Part shown: piece after piece, positions 44,630 through 52,976 of the stretch
Position numbering within the stretch: position 1 is the stretch's first letter
Layout: every line of letters starts with the position of its first letter
Assembly (NCBI GenBank): GCA_016214855.1
Contig: JACRMT010000002.1
Span: forward strand, 124,001-188,000
Length of the DNA stretch: 64,000 nt
Direction: 5' to 3'
DNA from: Nitrospirota bacterium
Lineage (GTDB): Bacteria; Nitrospirota; Thermodesulfovibrionia; Thermodesulfovibrionales; UBA6898
Notes under the pieces: model-generated
The model's database searches: none
What the model was told of the DNA's origin: nothing
Seen by the model: the letters and a program-made list of their open reading frames with translations, nothing else
Translations under genes and position numbers: made by a program

Positions 44630-45564
44630 GCAGCCGGATGGTCTCTGACCTGGTGATCGATGTTGCGGGCCTGAACAAATTCTACGGGAAAAAACATGTG
44701 GTCCGCGACCTTTCACTCCAGGTGCGGCGCGGCGAGATATTCGGTTTCCTCGGCCCCAATGGCAGCGGCAAAACAACCTCGATAAGGCTTTTATGCGGGC
44801 TGCTGACGCCGGACTCCGGCAGCGGCACCTGCCTCGGCTTTGATATTGTCCGCGAAACCTTATCGATCAAACGCGAGGTCGGATATATGACTCAGCGTTT
44901 TTCTCTTTGGGAGGACCTCACGATCCGGGAGAACCTTGAATTTATCGCCAGGATGTACGGCATGCAGGACCGCGGTCAGGCCGTGGCAGCCTCGATCGAC
45001 AGACTCGGTCTGACATCACGCCAGAACCAGCTGGCAGGCACCCTGTCCGGCGGCTGGAAGCAGAGGCTTGCACTTGCGTCATGCATGCTGCATAACCCGA
45101 AGCTCCTGCTGCTGGATGAACCGACAGCAGGGGTTGACCCCAAGGCAAGACGCGACTTCTGGAACGAGATCAATGAACTCGCAGGCAGCGGGATCACGGT
45201 GCTCGTCTCTACGCACTATATGGATGAGGCTGAGCGCTGTCACCGTCTGGCGTATCTCGCATACGGCAATCTGCTGGTCTCGGGGACTGCACAGGAGGTG
45301 GTCGATTCACAGGCTCTTGCCGGCTTTGAGGTGAGCGGTCCTGACCTGGTCCAATATGCGACGCAGCTTCGCGGCCTGCCCGGTGTGGAGCAGATCACGG
45401 CGTTTGGCAGCACCCTCCATGTCACCGGACATGATGCTGATGCTCTCAAGACGACCGCAGCACGCAGGCAGAAAGAAGATATCCATCGCTGGGTGCCTAT
45501 ACAGGCCGGTCTGGAGGACGTATTTATCAGTCTGATGGAAAACGCAGCAGAGGACAACACCTGA
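44626..45564 (+). CDS. ABC transporter ATP-binding protein (YbhF-like)
   Basis: The 312-aa ATPase has Walker A GPNGSGKTTS, Q-loop region YMTQRFSLWEDL, the signature LSGGWKQR and Walker B LLLLDEPTAGVDPKARR, all in DRA-type drug-exporter context. I use the GTG at 44626, which overlaps the previous stop; ATG 44638 is an alternative. It carries a single ATPase cassette, unlike E. coli YbhF, which has two. Confidence 0.92.
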   Translation: MSSRMVSDLVIDVAGLNKFYGKKHVVRDLSLQVRRGEIFGFLGPNGSGKTTSIRLLCGLLTPDSGSGTCLGFDIVRETLSIKREVGYMTQRFSLWEDLTIRENLEFIARMYGMQDRGQAVAASIDRLGLTSRQNQLAGTLSGGWKQRLALASCMLHNPKLLLLDEPTAGVDPKARRDFWNEINELAGSGITVLVSTHYMDEAERCHRLAYLAYGNLLVSGTAQEVVDSQALAGFEVSGPDLVQYATQLRGLPGVEQITAFGSTLHVTGHDADALKTTAARRQKEDIHRWVPIQAGLEDVFISLMENAAEDNT

Positions 45565-45574
45565 GAATACTGCC

Positions 45575-46735
45575 ATGAAATTCACTGCGAAATTTTCGAT
45601 GCATCTCGGACTCTCCTGGTCGCGCTGGAGCGGGATTATTGTGAAGGAATTCATTCAGCTGAGACGCGACCGGCTCACCTTCGGCATGATCGTCGGTATC
45701 CCGATCATGCAGCTGATCCTCTTTGGTTATGCCATAAACTCTGACCCGAAACGTCTGCCGTCAGCAGCGATCATGGGTGACCACAGCCTGTACAGCAGGA
45801 CACTGCTTCAGGGGCTGAAGAACAGCGACTATTTCCGCATCGACCATGAGGTGTCAGGCCGGGCCGAGGCCGAAGAGCTTATGGCACACGGGGAGGTACA
45901 GCTTCTGGTGACCATTCCTGCGGATTTCGGAAGGATGCTGGTGCGCGGCGAGCGGCCGACACTCCTTGTCGAGGCCGATGCCTCAGACCCAAGCGCGATC
46001 GGCAATGCGGTAGCTTCGCTTACAGGAGTGGCCCGTACTGCACTCGCCCGTGATCTCCAGGGCACGCTGCTGCAGCTCGTTCCTGCTGCTGACCCCATCG
46101 ATATCCGTATCCACCGGCGCTACAATCCCGAGGGAATTACATCGTATAACATTGTTCCGGGCCTTCTTGGTACGATACTTACCATGACCATGATCCTGAT
46201 GACAGGCCTTGCGATGACGCGGGAGCGGGAACGCGGGACCTTCGAAAATCTTCTTGCAACGCCTGCACTGCCGATCGAGGTGATGACCGGGAAGATCGTT
46301 CCCTACATCATGATCGGGCTGATCCAGGTGACGCTACTTCTTGCTGCCGCGGTCCTCATATTCAAGGTCCCGATGCAGGGCAGCCTCCTGCTCCTCTATT
46401 TTTCCGTCTCGCTCTTCATCGCAGCTAATCTCACGCTCGGGATAACCTTTTCTTCGATCGCGCGCAATCAGCTTCAGGCAATGCAGATGACGTTCTTCTT
46501 CTTTCTGCCTTCGATCCTGCTTTCGGGTTTTATGTTCCCATTCCGCGGCATGCCCGAGTGGGCGCAGTGGATAGGCACGGTCCTGCCGCTGACCCATTTC
46601 CTGCGGATCGTGCGAGGCATCCTGCTGAAGGGCAACTCCTTTGCCGAGGTCTGGCCGAACATCTGGCCTATCCTTGCCTTTACGCTGGCAGTGATCGGCC
46701 TCGGTCTCGGCGTGTATCGCAAGACACTGGACTGA
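45575..46735 (+). CDS. ABC-2 type permease (YbhS/YbhR-like)
   Basis: The 386-aa permease has one N-terminal TM helix, a large periplasmic domain (about residues 55-190), then five C-terminal TM helices (from about 200), the ABC-2 layout. The motif MTRERERGTFENLLATP is typical of YbhS/YbhR proteins. Only one permease gene is present, so the pump may be a homodimer. It starts 10 nt after the ATPase gene and ends the operon. Confidence 0.9.
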   Translation: MKFTAKFSMHLGLSWSRWSGIIVKEFIQLRRDRLTFGMIVGIPIMQLILFGYAINSDPKRLPSAAIMGDHSLYSRTLLQGLKNSDYFRIDHEVSGRAEAEELMAHGEVQLLVTIPADFGRMLVRGERPTLLVEADASDPSAIGNAVASLTGVARTALARDLQGTLLQLVPAADPIDIRIHRRYNPEGITSYNIVPGLLGTILTMTMILMTGLAMTRERERGTFENLLATPALPIEVMTGKIVPYIMIGLIQVTLLLAAAVLIFKVPMQGSLLLLYFSVSLFIAANLTLGITFSSIARNQLQAMQMTFFFFLPSILLSGFMFPFRGMPEWAQWIGTVLPLTHFLRIVRGILLKGNSFAEVWPNIWPILAFTLAVIGLGLGVYRKTLD

Positions 46736-46761
46736 TCATTGTCCGGCCGTTCAATGCCCGC

Positions 46762-47724
46762 TCATCCATAGATCCTGCATATCTTCCCGGCCTCACCCTT
46801 GATCAGGTCCCTGAGCGCTTTTGGCCTGATAACCTCTGCCCCTGATCCGAGCTTCAGGATCTCCCTCGATATCTCCATGAAGTCAGCGACCGGAAAGGTC
46901 AGTTCAAGCGAGCCATCTTTCAGGACTTTTTCTTCCTGGTCCTTATGCCAGATCTGGCCTTTTATCCAGACAGCCTGCGATGGCTGAAAGCGTATCACGA
47001 CCTCATGCTTTGTCGAACCCTTGTACAGGCCGAACGATGAATCGAAATACCTGTTGAAGTCAAAGCTCCTGGGGACGATGAAGGTCTCATTCTCTATACT
47101 CTGATTGTCTATCCTCCCCATATGGAAGTCCCTGATCGACTTCCTCAGATGGCAGTACCCCATCAGGTGCCAGTTGCCCATATAGTTGAAAATATGATAG
47201 GGGTCCACGGTCCTCTCGGTCTTCTCCTTATGTGCAGGTGATGCATACCTGAAAGAAAAAGACCGTTTCTTCATGCATGCCTCCAGAGCTGCCTTGAACA
47301 GATCCTCCTTGACCGGTGAATAGCGGATAACGTGGAAGGATACCGACCGTTCTATACTCTCAGGCGATTCCGTATGTCTTTCGATGACCGAGGTGATCTT
47401 CTGTACCGCCTTTTCCAGGTCTCCTGCTATGGAGCCGCTTATGTCCAGGAGCAGCTTCCTCGCAAGGATAAGGGAAGAGAACTCGGATGAAGACATATGC
47501 ATGACCGGCAGGGAGAAGGTCTCGTCTTCGTAATAGAACCCCTTCCGGGTCATATCATACTGGAGGGGGCAGTCCAGACGTCCTCTCATGAAATCTATAT
47601 CCCTCTGGGCCGTCTTTGCGGACATCTCGAACTTTTTGGCAAGGGAGGTAGTATTCGGAAACTTCCCTTTCTTCACCTGCCGCTCGAACCAGAGGAACCT
47701 CTCATAGATGATCTTGCTGCTCAT
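46762..47724 (-). CDS. WYL-domain transcriptional regulator
   Basis: The 320-aa protein has an N-terminal HTH (LAKKFEMSAKTAQRDIDFM), a helical linker and a WYL domain near residues 150-230 (YHIFNYMGNWHLMGYCHLRK), where the WYL triplet reads WHL. A C-terminal WCX region follows. WYL regulators sense nucleic acids or nucleotides and often control stress or defence genes. It is divergent from a 33-aa membrane peptide, with inverted repeats in the shared upstream region. Confidence 0.88.
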   Translation of the reverse strand: MSSKIIYERFLWFERQVKKGKFPNTTSLAKKFEMSAKTAQRDIDFMRGRLDCPLQYDMTRKGFYYEDETFSLPVMHMSSSEFSSLILARKLLLDISGSIAGDLEKAVQKITSVIERHTESPESIERSVSFHVIRYSPVKEDLFKAALEACMKKRSFSFRYASPAHKEKTERTVDPYHIFNYMGNWHLMGYCHLRKSIRDFHMGRIDNQSIENETFIVPRSFDFNRYFDSSFGLYKGSTKHEVVIRFQPSQAVWIKGQIWHKDQEEKVLKDGSLELTFPVADFMEISREILKLGSGAEVIRPKALRDLIKGEAGKICRIYG

Positions 47725-47745
47725 AGGTCAATACCCCCTTTATCT

Positions 47746-47839
47746 CCCATATCTGGCTGTCCGGCTGAACCAGTGACCATCATAGCACAGAAATATGGGG
47801 ACCAAGGCATCAATTGCAGGACCCCGGACACGATATGGG
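47746..47839. promoter_or_regulatory. Inverted repeats between the WYL regulator and the small membrane peptide
   Basis: CCCATATC...GTCCGG (47746-47764) and CCGGAC...GATATGGG (47824-47839) are reverse complements with slightly different spacing, about 60 nt apart. A third ATATGGGG lies between them (near 47793). This suggests an autoregulatory operator for the WYL protein. Confidence 0.5.
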
Positions 47840-47898
47840 GGAGGTGCCGTTATAAGCTATGCGCAGAAGGACATTTTAGTATGAAAGGAGAGTTGATC

Positions 47899-48000
47899 AT
47901 GGAAGGTTCAATGCCAGTTCTTGTCGAGTTCGCTGCGTCCGCTTTTATCTATGCAATAGGGTTCATAACGGTTTATCTGTTGGGACTGCTTTACTGCTGA
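47899..48000 (+). CDS. 33-aa single-pass membrane peptide
   Basis: The ATG sits behind AAAGGAGAG at good spacing. The product has a short charged start (MEGSMPVLVEF) and one TM helix (AASAFIYAIGFITVYLLGLL) and ends YC. It resembles other small membrane regulators in layout only. It is divergent from the WYL regulator and may be its target. An in-frame ATG at 47881 would add six residues. Confidence 0.6.
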   Translation: MEGSMPVLVEFAASAFIYAIGFITVYLLGLLYC

Positions 48001-48127
48001 GCCTGACGCGGTCTTCTGATCTGTCTGTCGAATGTTGCTGCGCTTTCTGAGGACAGACCATTGTTAGATATCTTTCACGTCAGAGGAATAGCAGAAGCTC
48101 ACGGCTGGTGTAAGTCATTGATAAATA

Positions 48128-48203
<76 letters not shown>

Positions 48204-48214
48204 AAGGAGAGATA

Positions 48215-48243
48215 ATATAACGATTATTTGGACATATTTGCAA
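48215..48243 (-). promoter_or_regulatory. Promoter of tRNA-Ala
   Basis: On the minus strand TTGCAA and TTATAT are 17 nt apart, and the tRNA begins 11 nt after the -10 box. Confidence 0.6.
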
Positions 48244-48339
48244 CCTATCCGGGAAAGGAGAAGTCCTGAGTCAAAAAGTATTCTGAACTCTGCTGCACAT
48301 TGCGTATAATGGAACAAGAGGCGACCGTAAGGAGGAATC

Positions 48340-48825
48340 ATGAATACTATTGGGATAGCCGCAAAGATGGAGCAGGAGGCAGTTGTCTTCTACCGGCAGT
48401 GCGCCGAGAAGACCTCAAGCCTGGTAGGGAAAAAGATGTTTCTGAGTATTGCCGCTGACGAGCAGTACCACTTTGAATGCGCCCTCCGGATGAGGGAGGA
48501 CAAGTCTGTTACGCCTTCGGCAACAACACCGTTTGAAGACATGAAGAAGATCTTCGACGAGCATAAACAGGCGATGCTGGAGAGGATGCCTTCCACTGCC
48601 GATGAGCTGGATGCCCTGAAGGTGGCGATGAAGATGGAGGAAGAGTCGATCGCTTTTTATAAGAAGGCCTCGGCCCTTGCAGCGAATGCTGCAGAGAAGC
48701 ACTTCTTCGACTGCCTCATAAGAGATGAGGAAGAGCACTTCCATATCTTCCAGAATACCTATACCTTTCTTGAGGATTCAGGCAACTGGTTCATGTGGGA
48801 GGAGAAAGGGATCGTTGAGGGATAG
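48340..48825 (+). CDS. Ferritin-like diiron protein (rubrerythrin-type, no rubredoxin domain)
   Basis: The 161-aa protein is a four-helix ferritin-like bundle with duplicated iron-ligand motifs: EQEAVVFYR and DEQYHFE in the first half, EEESIAFYK and DEEEHFHIF in the second. Rubrerythrin-type proteins remove peroxide or store iron in anaerobes. No C-terminal rubredoxin finger is present. It has a TATAAT -10 (48305-48310) and a strong AAGGAGG, and ends at a shared terminator. Confidence 0.88.
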   Translation: MNTIGIAAKMEQEAVVFYRQCAEKTSSLVGKKMFLSIAADEQYHFECALRMREDKSVTPSATTPFEDMKKIFDEHKQAMLERMPSTADELDALKVAMKMEEESIAFYKKASALAANAAEKHFFDCLIRDEEEHFHIFQNTYTFLEDSGNWFMWEEKGIVEG

Positions 48826-48932
48826 TGAGGGATCTGCTATTCTGCTGAATCAGGTTACTGCTGCCGGCTGCCTGATGGTTTCAGGCAGATGAAAAATTAA
48901 GAGAAAGCGGCATTCCGGATATCTGGAAACAG

Positions 48933-48960
48933 AGAGCCCGGAGCTGTCTCCGGGCTCTTC
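48933..48960. terminator. Bidirectional terminator
   Basis: AGAGCCCGGAG and CTCCGGGCTCT pair perfectly across a 4-nt loop between two convergent genes. Confidence 0.82.
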
Positions 48961-48979
48961 GATCTTCCGTCTTTTCTGT

Positions 48980-49447
48980 TTACTTATCGCAGGGGCCGAT
49001 ATGTTTTCCCTTCATGGTCATCTTCATGTTCATATCCTTGCCGCCTTCTTTCATGGTCATTTCCATGGTCCCGTCATAGGTATCGCCTGCATAGGTGATT
49101 GTGCCCTTACCGCTTGAGTCCTTGCATACAGCTTCCCAGGAGACGGTGTTTCCGCTGACATTGACATCTTTCATGGTGCAGTCCTTCTGGTCAGAGCTCT
49201 TCGGCACATAGTCTGTCTGCTTGAGGCAGGTGGTGAAGGTCTGCGGTTTCATCATGCCTGCAGGCATGCCCTTCATCTCGACCATGGAGGTGATTTCCCA
49301 CTTGCCTTCTTTCATGTTGACGCCTTTTACTGCGGCAGCAGGCTTTTCTGCCGGCGCCGAACCCTCCGGCTTTTTGCTGCATCCTGCCATGACCAGTCCG
49401 AGTGCAACCAGAACAACAACTGCAAATAACCCCTTGGTACGCTTCAT
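48980..49447 (-). CDS. DUF3617 lipoprotein
   Basis: The 155-aa protein has a lipoprotein signal (LVALGLVMAGC with Cys at about 23) and a DUF3617-type domain (MKEGKWEITSMVEMKGMPAG and a TTCLKQTDYVPK segment) with paired cysteines, rich in methionine. Family function is unknown. I chose the ATG at 49447 because it starts the signal peptide behind AAGGAG; an in-frame ATG 17 codons earlier would hide it. Confidence 0.85.
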   Translation of the reverse strand: MKRTKGLFAVVVLVALGLVMAGCSKKPEGSAPAEKPAAAVKGVNMKEGKWEITSMVEMKGMPAGMMKPQTFTTCLKQTDYVPKSSDQKDCTMKDVNVSGNTVSWEAVCKDSSGKGTITYAGDTYDGTMEMTMKEGGKDMNMKMTMKGKHIGPCDK

Positions 49448-49558
49448 GATATTCTCCTTTTTCACCGGTTTTGCCACCGGTCTCAGATAGTTGTTCATTC
49501 ATTATACCGGACGGGGCTCTTTGAGAGGAACCGTTTCCCCGGCTGCATGATCTCTGTG

Positions 49559-50236
49559 TCAGTTCTTGCGGCGGGGCGGTCTGGAGAGGCCGGCCTTATT
49601 GGCGCCATGCAGTCCTGCCCGACAGGAGCGATCATCGAGCAGGGAGAGTCTCCCTGCCATTGCCCGCGTCAGGATGCCGTACCTGGGGCTCTTGTCGAGT
49701 TTCTCCGCAATGCGGTCCATGGTCTTATCATCGGTCATCCAGCAGAGGTGATCAAAGGCCTTGAGATCGAGCGGCCGGGTATATCCCCTGAGCGTCTTTT
49801 CCCGGTGCAGATTGTAGTAATGCTCAAAATATGACATGACCAGTTCGCGCAGATCGCGATACACAGGCTCGCGAAAGCGGAGGCCTGAAAAATTCGATTT
49901 CGCAACTGCGCCCCAGTGGCCTTCCTGCTGAAAGAGCGCGAGTACATGGTCATCATCGCGTCTGTTTGGCAGCAGGTTCAGGATCAGGGCAGGGTATCCG
50001 AGCCGATTCAGCATGGCAGCTGCAAAGACGGCACCGTCAAAGCACTGGCAGGTCTGCTCATGCAGTACCCTGAGAGGGGACCGGTAGATCGTTTCCGAGG
50101 CGTATGCGAGGCTGTCAAGAAAGAGCTGTATGCAGTCAGGCGTCTTAAGGCGCCTCAAAAGCAGCATTTCTGAACTGGTCAGGGCCTTATTAAAATGATC
50201 AACTGCTGATCTGGTGGCGGCAACTGTTTGTGTCAT
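49559..50236 (-). CDS. Transglutaminase-like superfamily protein
   Basis: The 225-aa cytoplasmic protein has a possible catalytic cysteine in QTCQCFDGAVFAAAML and a histidine in DDDHVLALFQ, then an Asn/Ser-rich strand, the pattern of the transglutaminase/cysteine-protease fold. Such proteins can be proteases or cross-linkers, or inactive. No partner gene is clear. The C-terminal 25 residues are basic and may be poorly conserved. Confidence 0.6.
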   Translation of the reverse strand: MTQTVAATRSAVDHFNKALTSSEMLLLRRLKTPDCIQLFLDSLAYASETIYRSPLRVLHEQTCQCFDGAVFAAAMLNRLGYPALILNLLPNRRDDDHVLALFQQEGHWGAVAKSNFSGLRFREPVYRDLRELVMSYFEHYYNLHREKTLRGYTRPLDLKAFDHLCWMTDDKTMDRIAEKLDKSPRYGILTRAMAGRLSLLDDRSCRAGLHGANKAGLSRPPRRKN

Positions 50237-50613
50237 GTCAGGTGATTGTATCCGGCAGCAGAGCCGCTGTCAACAGACAGGCAGACAATTATCTGTATCG
50301 AGCCTCTGCTGTCGCAGGAGATCGTCATCAGGATGACTGACCTATCAAAAGGCAGGTTTATCCTGCCTGACAATTGTAATTACGGAATTGACATCATGCC
50401 AAAAGTCTCATACAGTGAAAGCACAGAGATCGAAGCTCAGGGGAGAAATAAGAGGACACAACCAGACCGGAGTTTCAGGATCATCGAAAGCAAGGGTCTG
50501 GTACACGGGAGCCGGGCAGATGGAGAAGACCTATCATCTGCCCGGTTCTTTCTTTATGTTCCGGTGCCGGGCCGTTCTTTTTTGTCTGATACGGCAGGGT
50601 TAATACTGCTTTC
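50237..50613. other. Intergenic stretch with nested hairpins
   Basis: Frames open on the plus strand here have no good ribosome site and no family-like features, so I do not call a gene. The main structure is a pair of hairpins at 50461-50548. Confidence 0.45.
50509..50552 (+). terminator. Strong hairpin with T-rich tail
   Basis: A 14-bp stem (GAGCCGGGCAGATG with CATCTGCCCGGTTC, 12-nt loop) precedes TTTCTTT on the plus strand. A second outer pair, ACCAGACC (50461-50468) with GGTCTGGT (50495-50502), is next to it. It may end a plus-strand transcript or the 3' region of the minus-strand zinc-ribbon gene. Confidence 0.55.
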
Positions 50614-50955
50614 TCAGAATATCGAAAGGAATTTAAGCAGATAATACCAGGCGAGGGCTGAAAGGATGATGACGCCTGCAGCCAAAAAGAAGAAGACCAC
50701 TTTTCTGTTGGTGTGTTTATTTTCTGCAAGGAGCTGATCATCTGTACTCTCTGTTCCCTTTTCTGCCCGGGCATCCTTTTGACCGGCATGAGAGGTCATC
50801 TTGATGTCCAGCATCTCCGTGCCTTTGAAGTCTTTGTAATGCACTTCCATACCCGGGGCGAATTCAATCTCTTTTCCGCAGTACCTGCATGTATCCCCTG
50901 AAGGGGTCTCTTTTCCACAATGAGGGCAGGTGGTCATTATCGGTTCTTTTGTCAT
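50614..50955 (-). CDS. Zinc-ribbon membrane protein, 113 aa
   Basis: The protein begins with a zinc ribbon (CPHC and CRYC pairs, within the first 30 residues) and ends with a TM helix (VVFFFLAAGVIILSALAWYY). The middle is charged and low in order. Proteins of this layout are common and uncharacterised. A start at the seventh codon (MTTCPHC) is also possible. Confidence 0.7.
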   Translation of the reverse strand: MTKEPIMTTCPHCGKETPSGDTCRYCGKEIEFAPGMEVHYKDFKGTEMLDIKMTSHAGQKDARAEKGTESTDDQLLAENKHTNRKVVFFFLAAGVIILSALAWYYLLKFLSIF

Positions 50956-51049
50956 TTTTCCCTGGTCGCTTTCAGAATTCAGATCTGTAATTCAGATTTT
51001 ACCGCTTTTCAGGGATAAATGAAAACTCCGGGGATCAAAGGGGAAGCAG

Positions 51050-51832
51050 TTATCTGAAGATATCCATCCAGATCTTGACTGCTGTTGCCGAAATGAGGGC
51101 TGCGAGGAGCCAGCGAAGATATTGCGTTTTTGTTTTTTTGCCGAGCATTGCCCCTGCTTTTGCAACAGGGATTGCTCCGATAATGATCGCAGACGCCATG
51201 GTAAACGGGATCTGGCCTATTGCGGTCTTGCCGATCATGCCCGCTGTTGCGGAAAAAAGGCCGATGGCAAGCGTTGAGCCTAATGCCACGCGCATCGGTA
51301 TTTTCAGGACATAGAGCATGAGCGGTATGGTGATAAAGGCTCCTCCCTGCCCGACCAGGCCGACCAGAAAGCCGACGATCAGACCGATAATGATCGCTGC
51401 AGGTCTATTGAAGCTAACCTGATCCTCGGTCATTTCATCTCTGCCATAGCTTCTCGGGATGAACATCAGGCCTGAGGCAATCAGCGCCAGTGCACCGAAG
51501 ATAAAGAGCAGCATGCTGTCCGGCGCTGCCTTTGAGATGAGCGAGCCTATAAGGGATGAGACGAAAAGTGAAAGGCCGAGGGTCAGCACAAGGGATCTGC
51601 TCACCAGTCCCTGCTTCTGGTAAAAGAGCATGGCAGAAAGCGAGGCAAAGAACCCCTGCACCATGGTGAGGCCGGTGATGTTCTTGACGCCGATCGGATC
51701 GAACCCGAAGACCTGGGGGCCATAGTGAAGCAGGGGGAACATGAGGATCCCCCCTCCGATGCCCAGCAATCCTGAAAAGAAGCCGACCGCAGCGCCGCTC
51801 ATTACCAGGAACAGGAAGAGTTCCGGTGTCAT
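51050..51832 (-). CDS. TauE/SafE-family permease
   Basis: The 260-aa membrane protein has about eight TM helices and the duplicated family motif (GLLGIGGGILMFPLL near the start, GLVGQGGAFITIPLMLYVL in the second half). TauE/SafE proteins move sulfite, sulfoacetate or related organosulfur anions. It starts 7 nt after the selD stop, so I infer co-expression with selenium activation and perhaps transport of a sulfur or selenium oxyanion. The exact substrate is not visible. Confidence 0.88.
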   Translation of the reverse strand: MTPELFLFLVMSGAAVGFFSGLLGIGGGILMFPLLHYGPQVFGFDPIGVKNITGLTMVQGFFASLSAMLFYQKQGLVSRSLVLTLGLSLFVSSLIGSLISKAAPDSMLLFIFGALALIASGLMFIPRSYGRDEMTEDQVSFNRPAAIIIGLIVGFLVGLVGQGGAFITIPLMLYVLKIPMRVALGSTLAIGLFSATAGMIGKTAIGQIPFTMASAIIIGAIPVAKAGAMLGKKTKTQYLRWLLAALISATAVKIWMDIFR

Positions 51833-51839
51833 GTAATGA

Positions 51840-52886
51840 CTATCTCTCTACGATGATGCGCGTAGAGGCTGCCGCATCTCCTTCAGCAAGATCTCCTATA
51901 TATGCGGCGAGGATCTTCTCTTTTTCGAGAGCAGAGATCAGGGCTGCCTTTTTGTCTGCCGGCACAAAGATCAGCAGACCGCCTGAGGTCTGTGCGTCAT
52001 TGATCAGTATCTTCTCAACATCCGGGACCGCTTTTTCATACATGACGTGCTGGCTATAGTTCTTGAAATTCGCCATGGTGCCGCCCGGCACCTTATTCAT
52101 GCCGGCAAGCCTCACTGCCTCTTCGAAAAACGGTACATTGCCGGTATGCAGTGTGGCCCGGCATCTGCTGGCTGTGAGCACCTCGTTAAGATGGCCGATC
52201 AGGCCGAAGCCTGTTATGTCGGTTGCAGTGCTCACGCCGATTTCGATCATGATCTCGCTTGCGCGTTTATTCAGAGCAGCCATCGAGAGGGTGAACTCCT
52301 CGATCACCGCATCGCTGCAGAGGCCTGCCTTGACGCCTGTGGAGATCACGCCGGTGCCGATCTTCTTGGTGAGGACCATGGCGTCTCCGGGCCGTGCCTT
52401 GGTGTTGTCGAGGATCTTGTCAGGATGGACAAGGCCCATGACCGTGTATCCGAACTTCGGCTCCTTGTCACGGATGGTATGGCCTCCGATGATCGAGACG
52501 CCTGCCTCTGTCATCTTGTCGCTTCCGCCCTGCATCACCTTATGCAGGGACGGGAAGAATTCAGGCTGGTTCGGGAACATGGCAAGGTTCAGGCTGACCA
52601 CAGCCCTGCCGCCCATTGCCCATACATCGGAAAGTGAATTTGCTGCAGAGATCGCGCCGAACCAGTATGGGTCGTCAACGATCGGCGTAAAGAAGTCTGT
52701 TGTCAGGACAACGGCGACCTCGTCATTGATTCTGTACACGCCTGCATCGTCTGCATTGTTCGAGCCGACCAGAACATTTTTATCTGTTATTGCTGGCAGC
52801 TGACCCAGAACCTGGGCCAGGTCCGAAGGACTGAATTTTGCCGCTCAACCCGCGCAGCCGGAAAGACTGGTGAGTTTGAGATCCAT
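51840..52886 (-). CDS. selD: Selenide, water dikinase SelD, itself a selenoprotein (Sec14)
   Basis: SelD makes selenophosphate from selenide and ATP, the Se donor for Sec-tRNA and selenouridine. The full frame from ATG 52886 (behind GAGGAGGTGGCGC) is 348 aa with one in-frame TGA at 52845-52847. The N-terminus reads MDLKLTSLSGCAG-U-AAKFSP, the active-site loop in which many SelD proteins have Cys or Sec at exactly this place. Downstream are the family segments VLVGSNNADDAGVYRI and TDFFTPIVDDPYWFGAI. A hairpin at 52808-52824 fits a SECIS element. Annotating only from the next ATG would lose the catalytic loop. It follows a selenocysteine-lyase-like gene by 90 nt. Confidence 0.95.
52808..52824 (-). 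promoter_or_regulatory. Candidate bacterial SECIS element of selD
   Basis: Read on the minus strand, GGACCTG and CAGGTTC form a 7-bp stem (one G-T) with a GCC loop. The loop starts 27 nt after the UGA and its first base is G, as expected of bacterial SECIS hairpins. Confidence 0.7.
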
Positions 52887-52976
52887 ATGCGCCACCTCCT
52901 CTTTTTTCTTTAACTATAAAGAGAGTGTGCTTCTATTGCAATGGGAAAGATAGAACGGGACAAGTGAGCCCCGGAT

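Noticed and set aside
50246-50644. Plus-strand frame of about 132 codons
   Set aside because: No ribosome site, passes through a strong hairpin and overlaps the zinc-ribbon gene; composition is not family-like.
51840-52739. SelD as a truncated gene starting at a later ATG
   Set aside because: The upstream in-phase sequence encodes the conserved catalytic loop around a UGA, so the full selenoprotein form is favoured.
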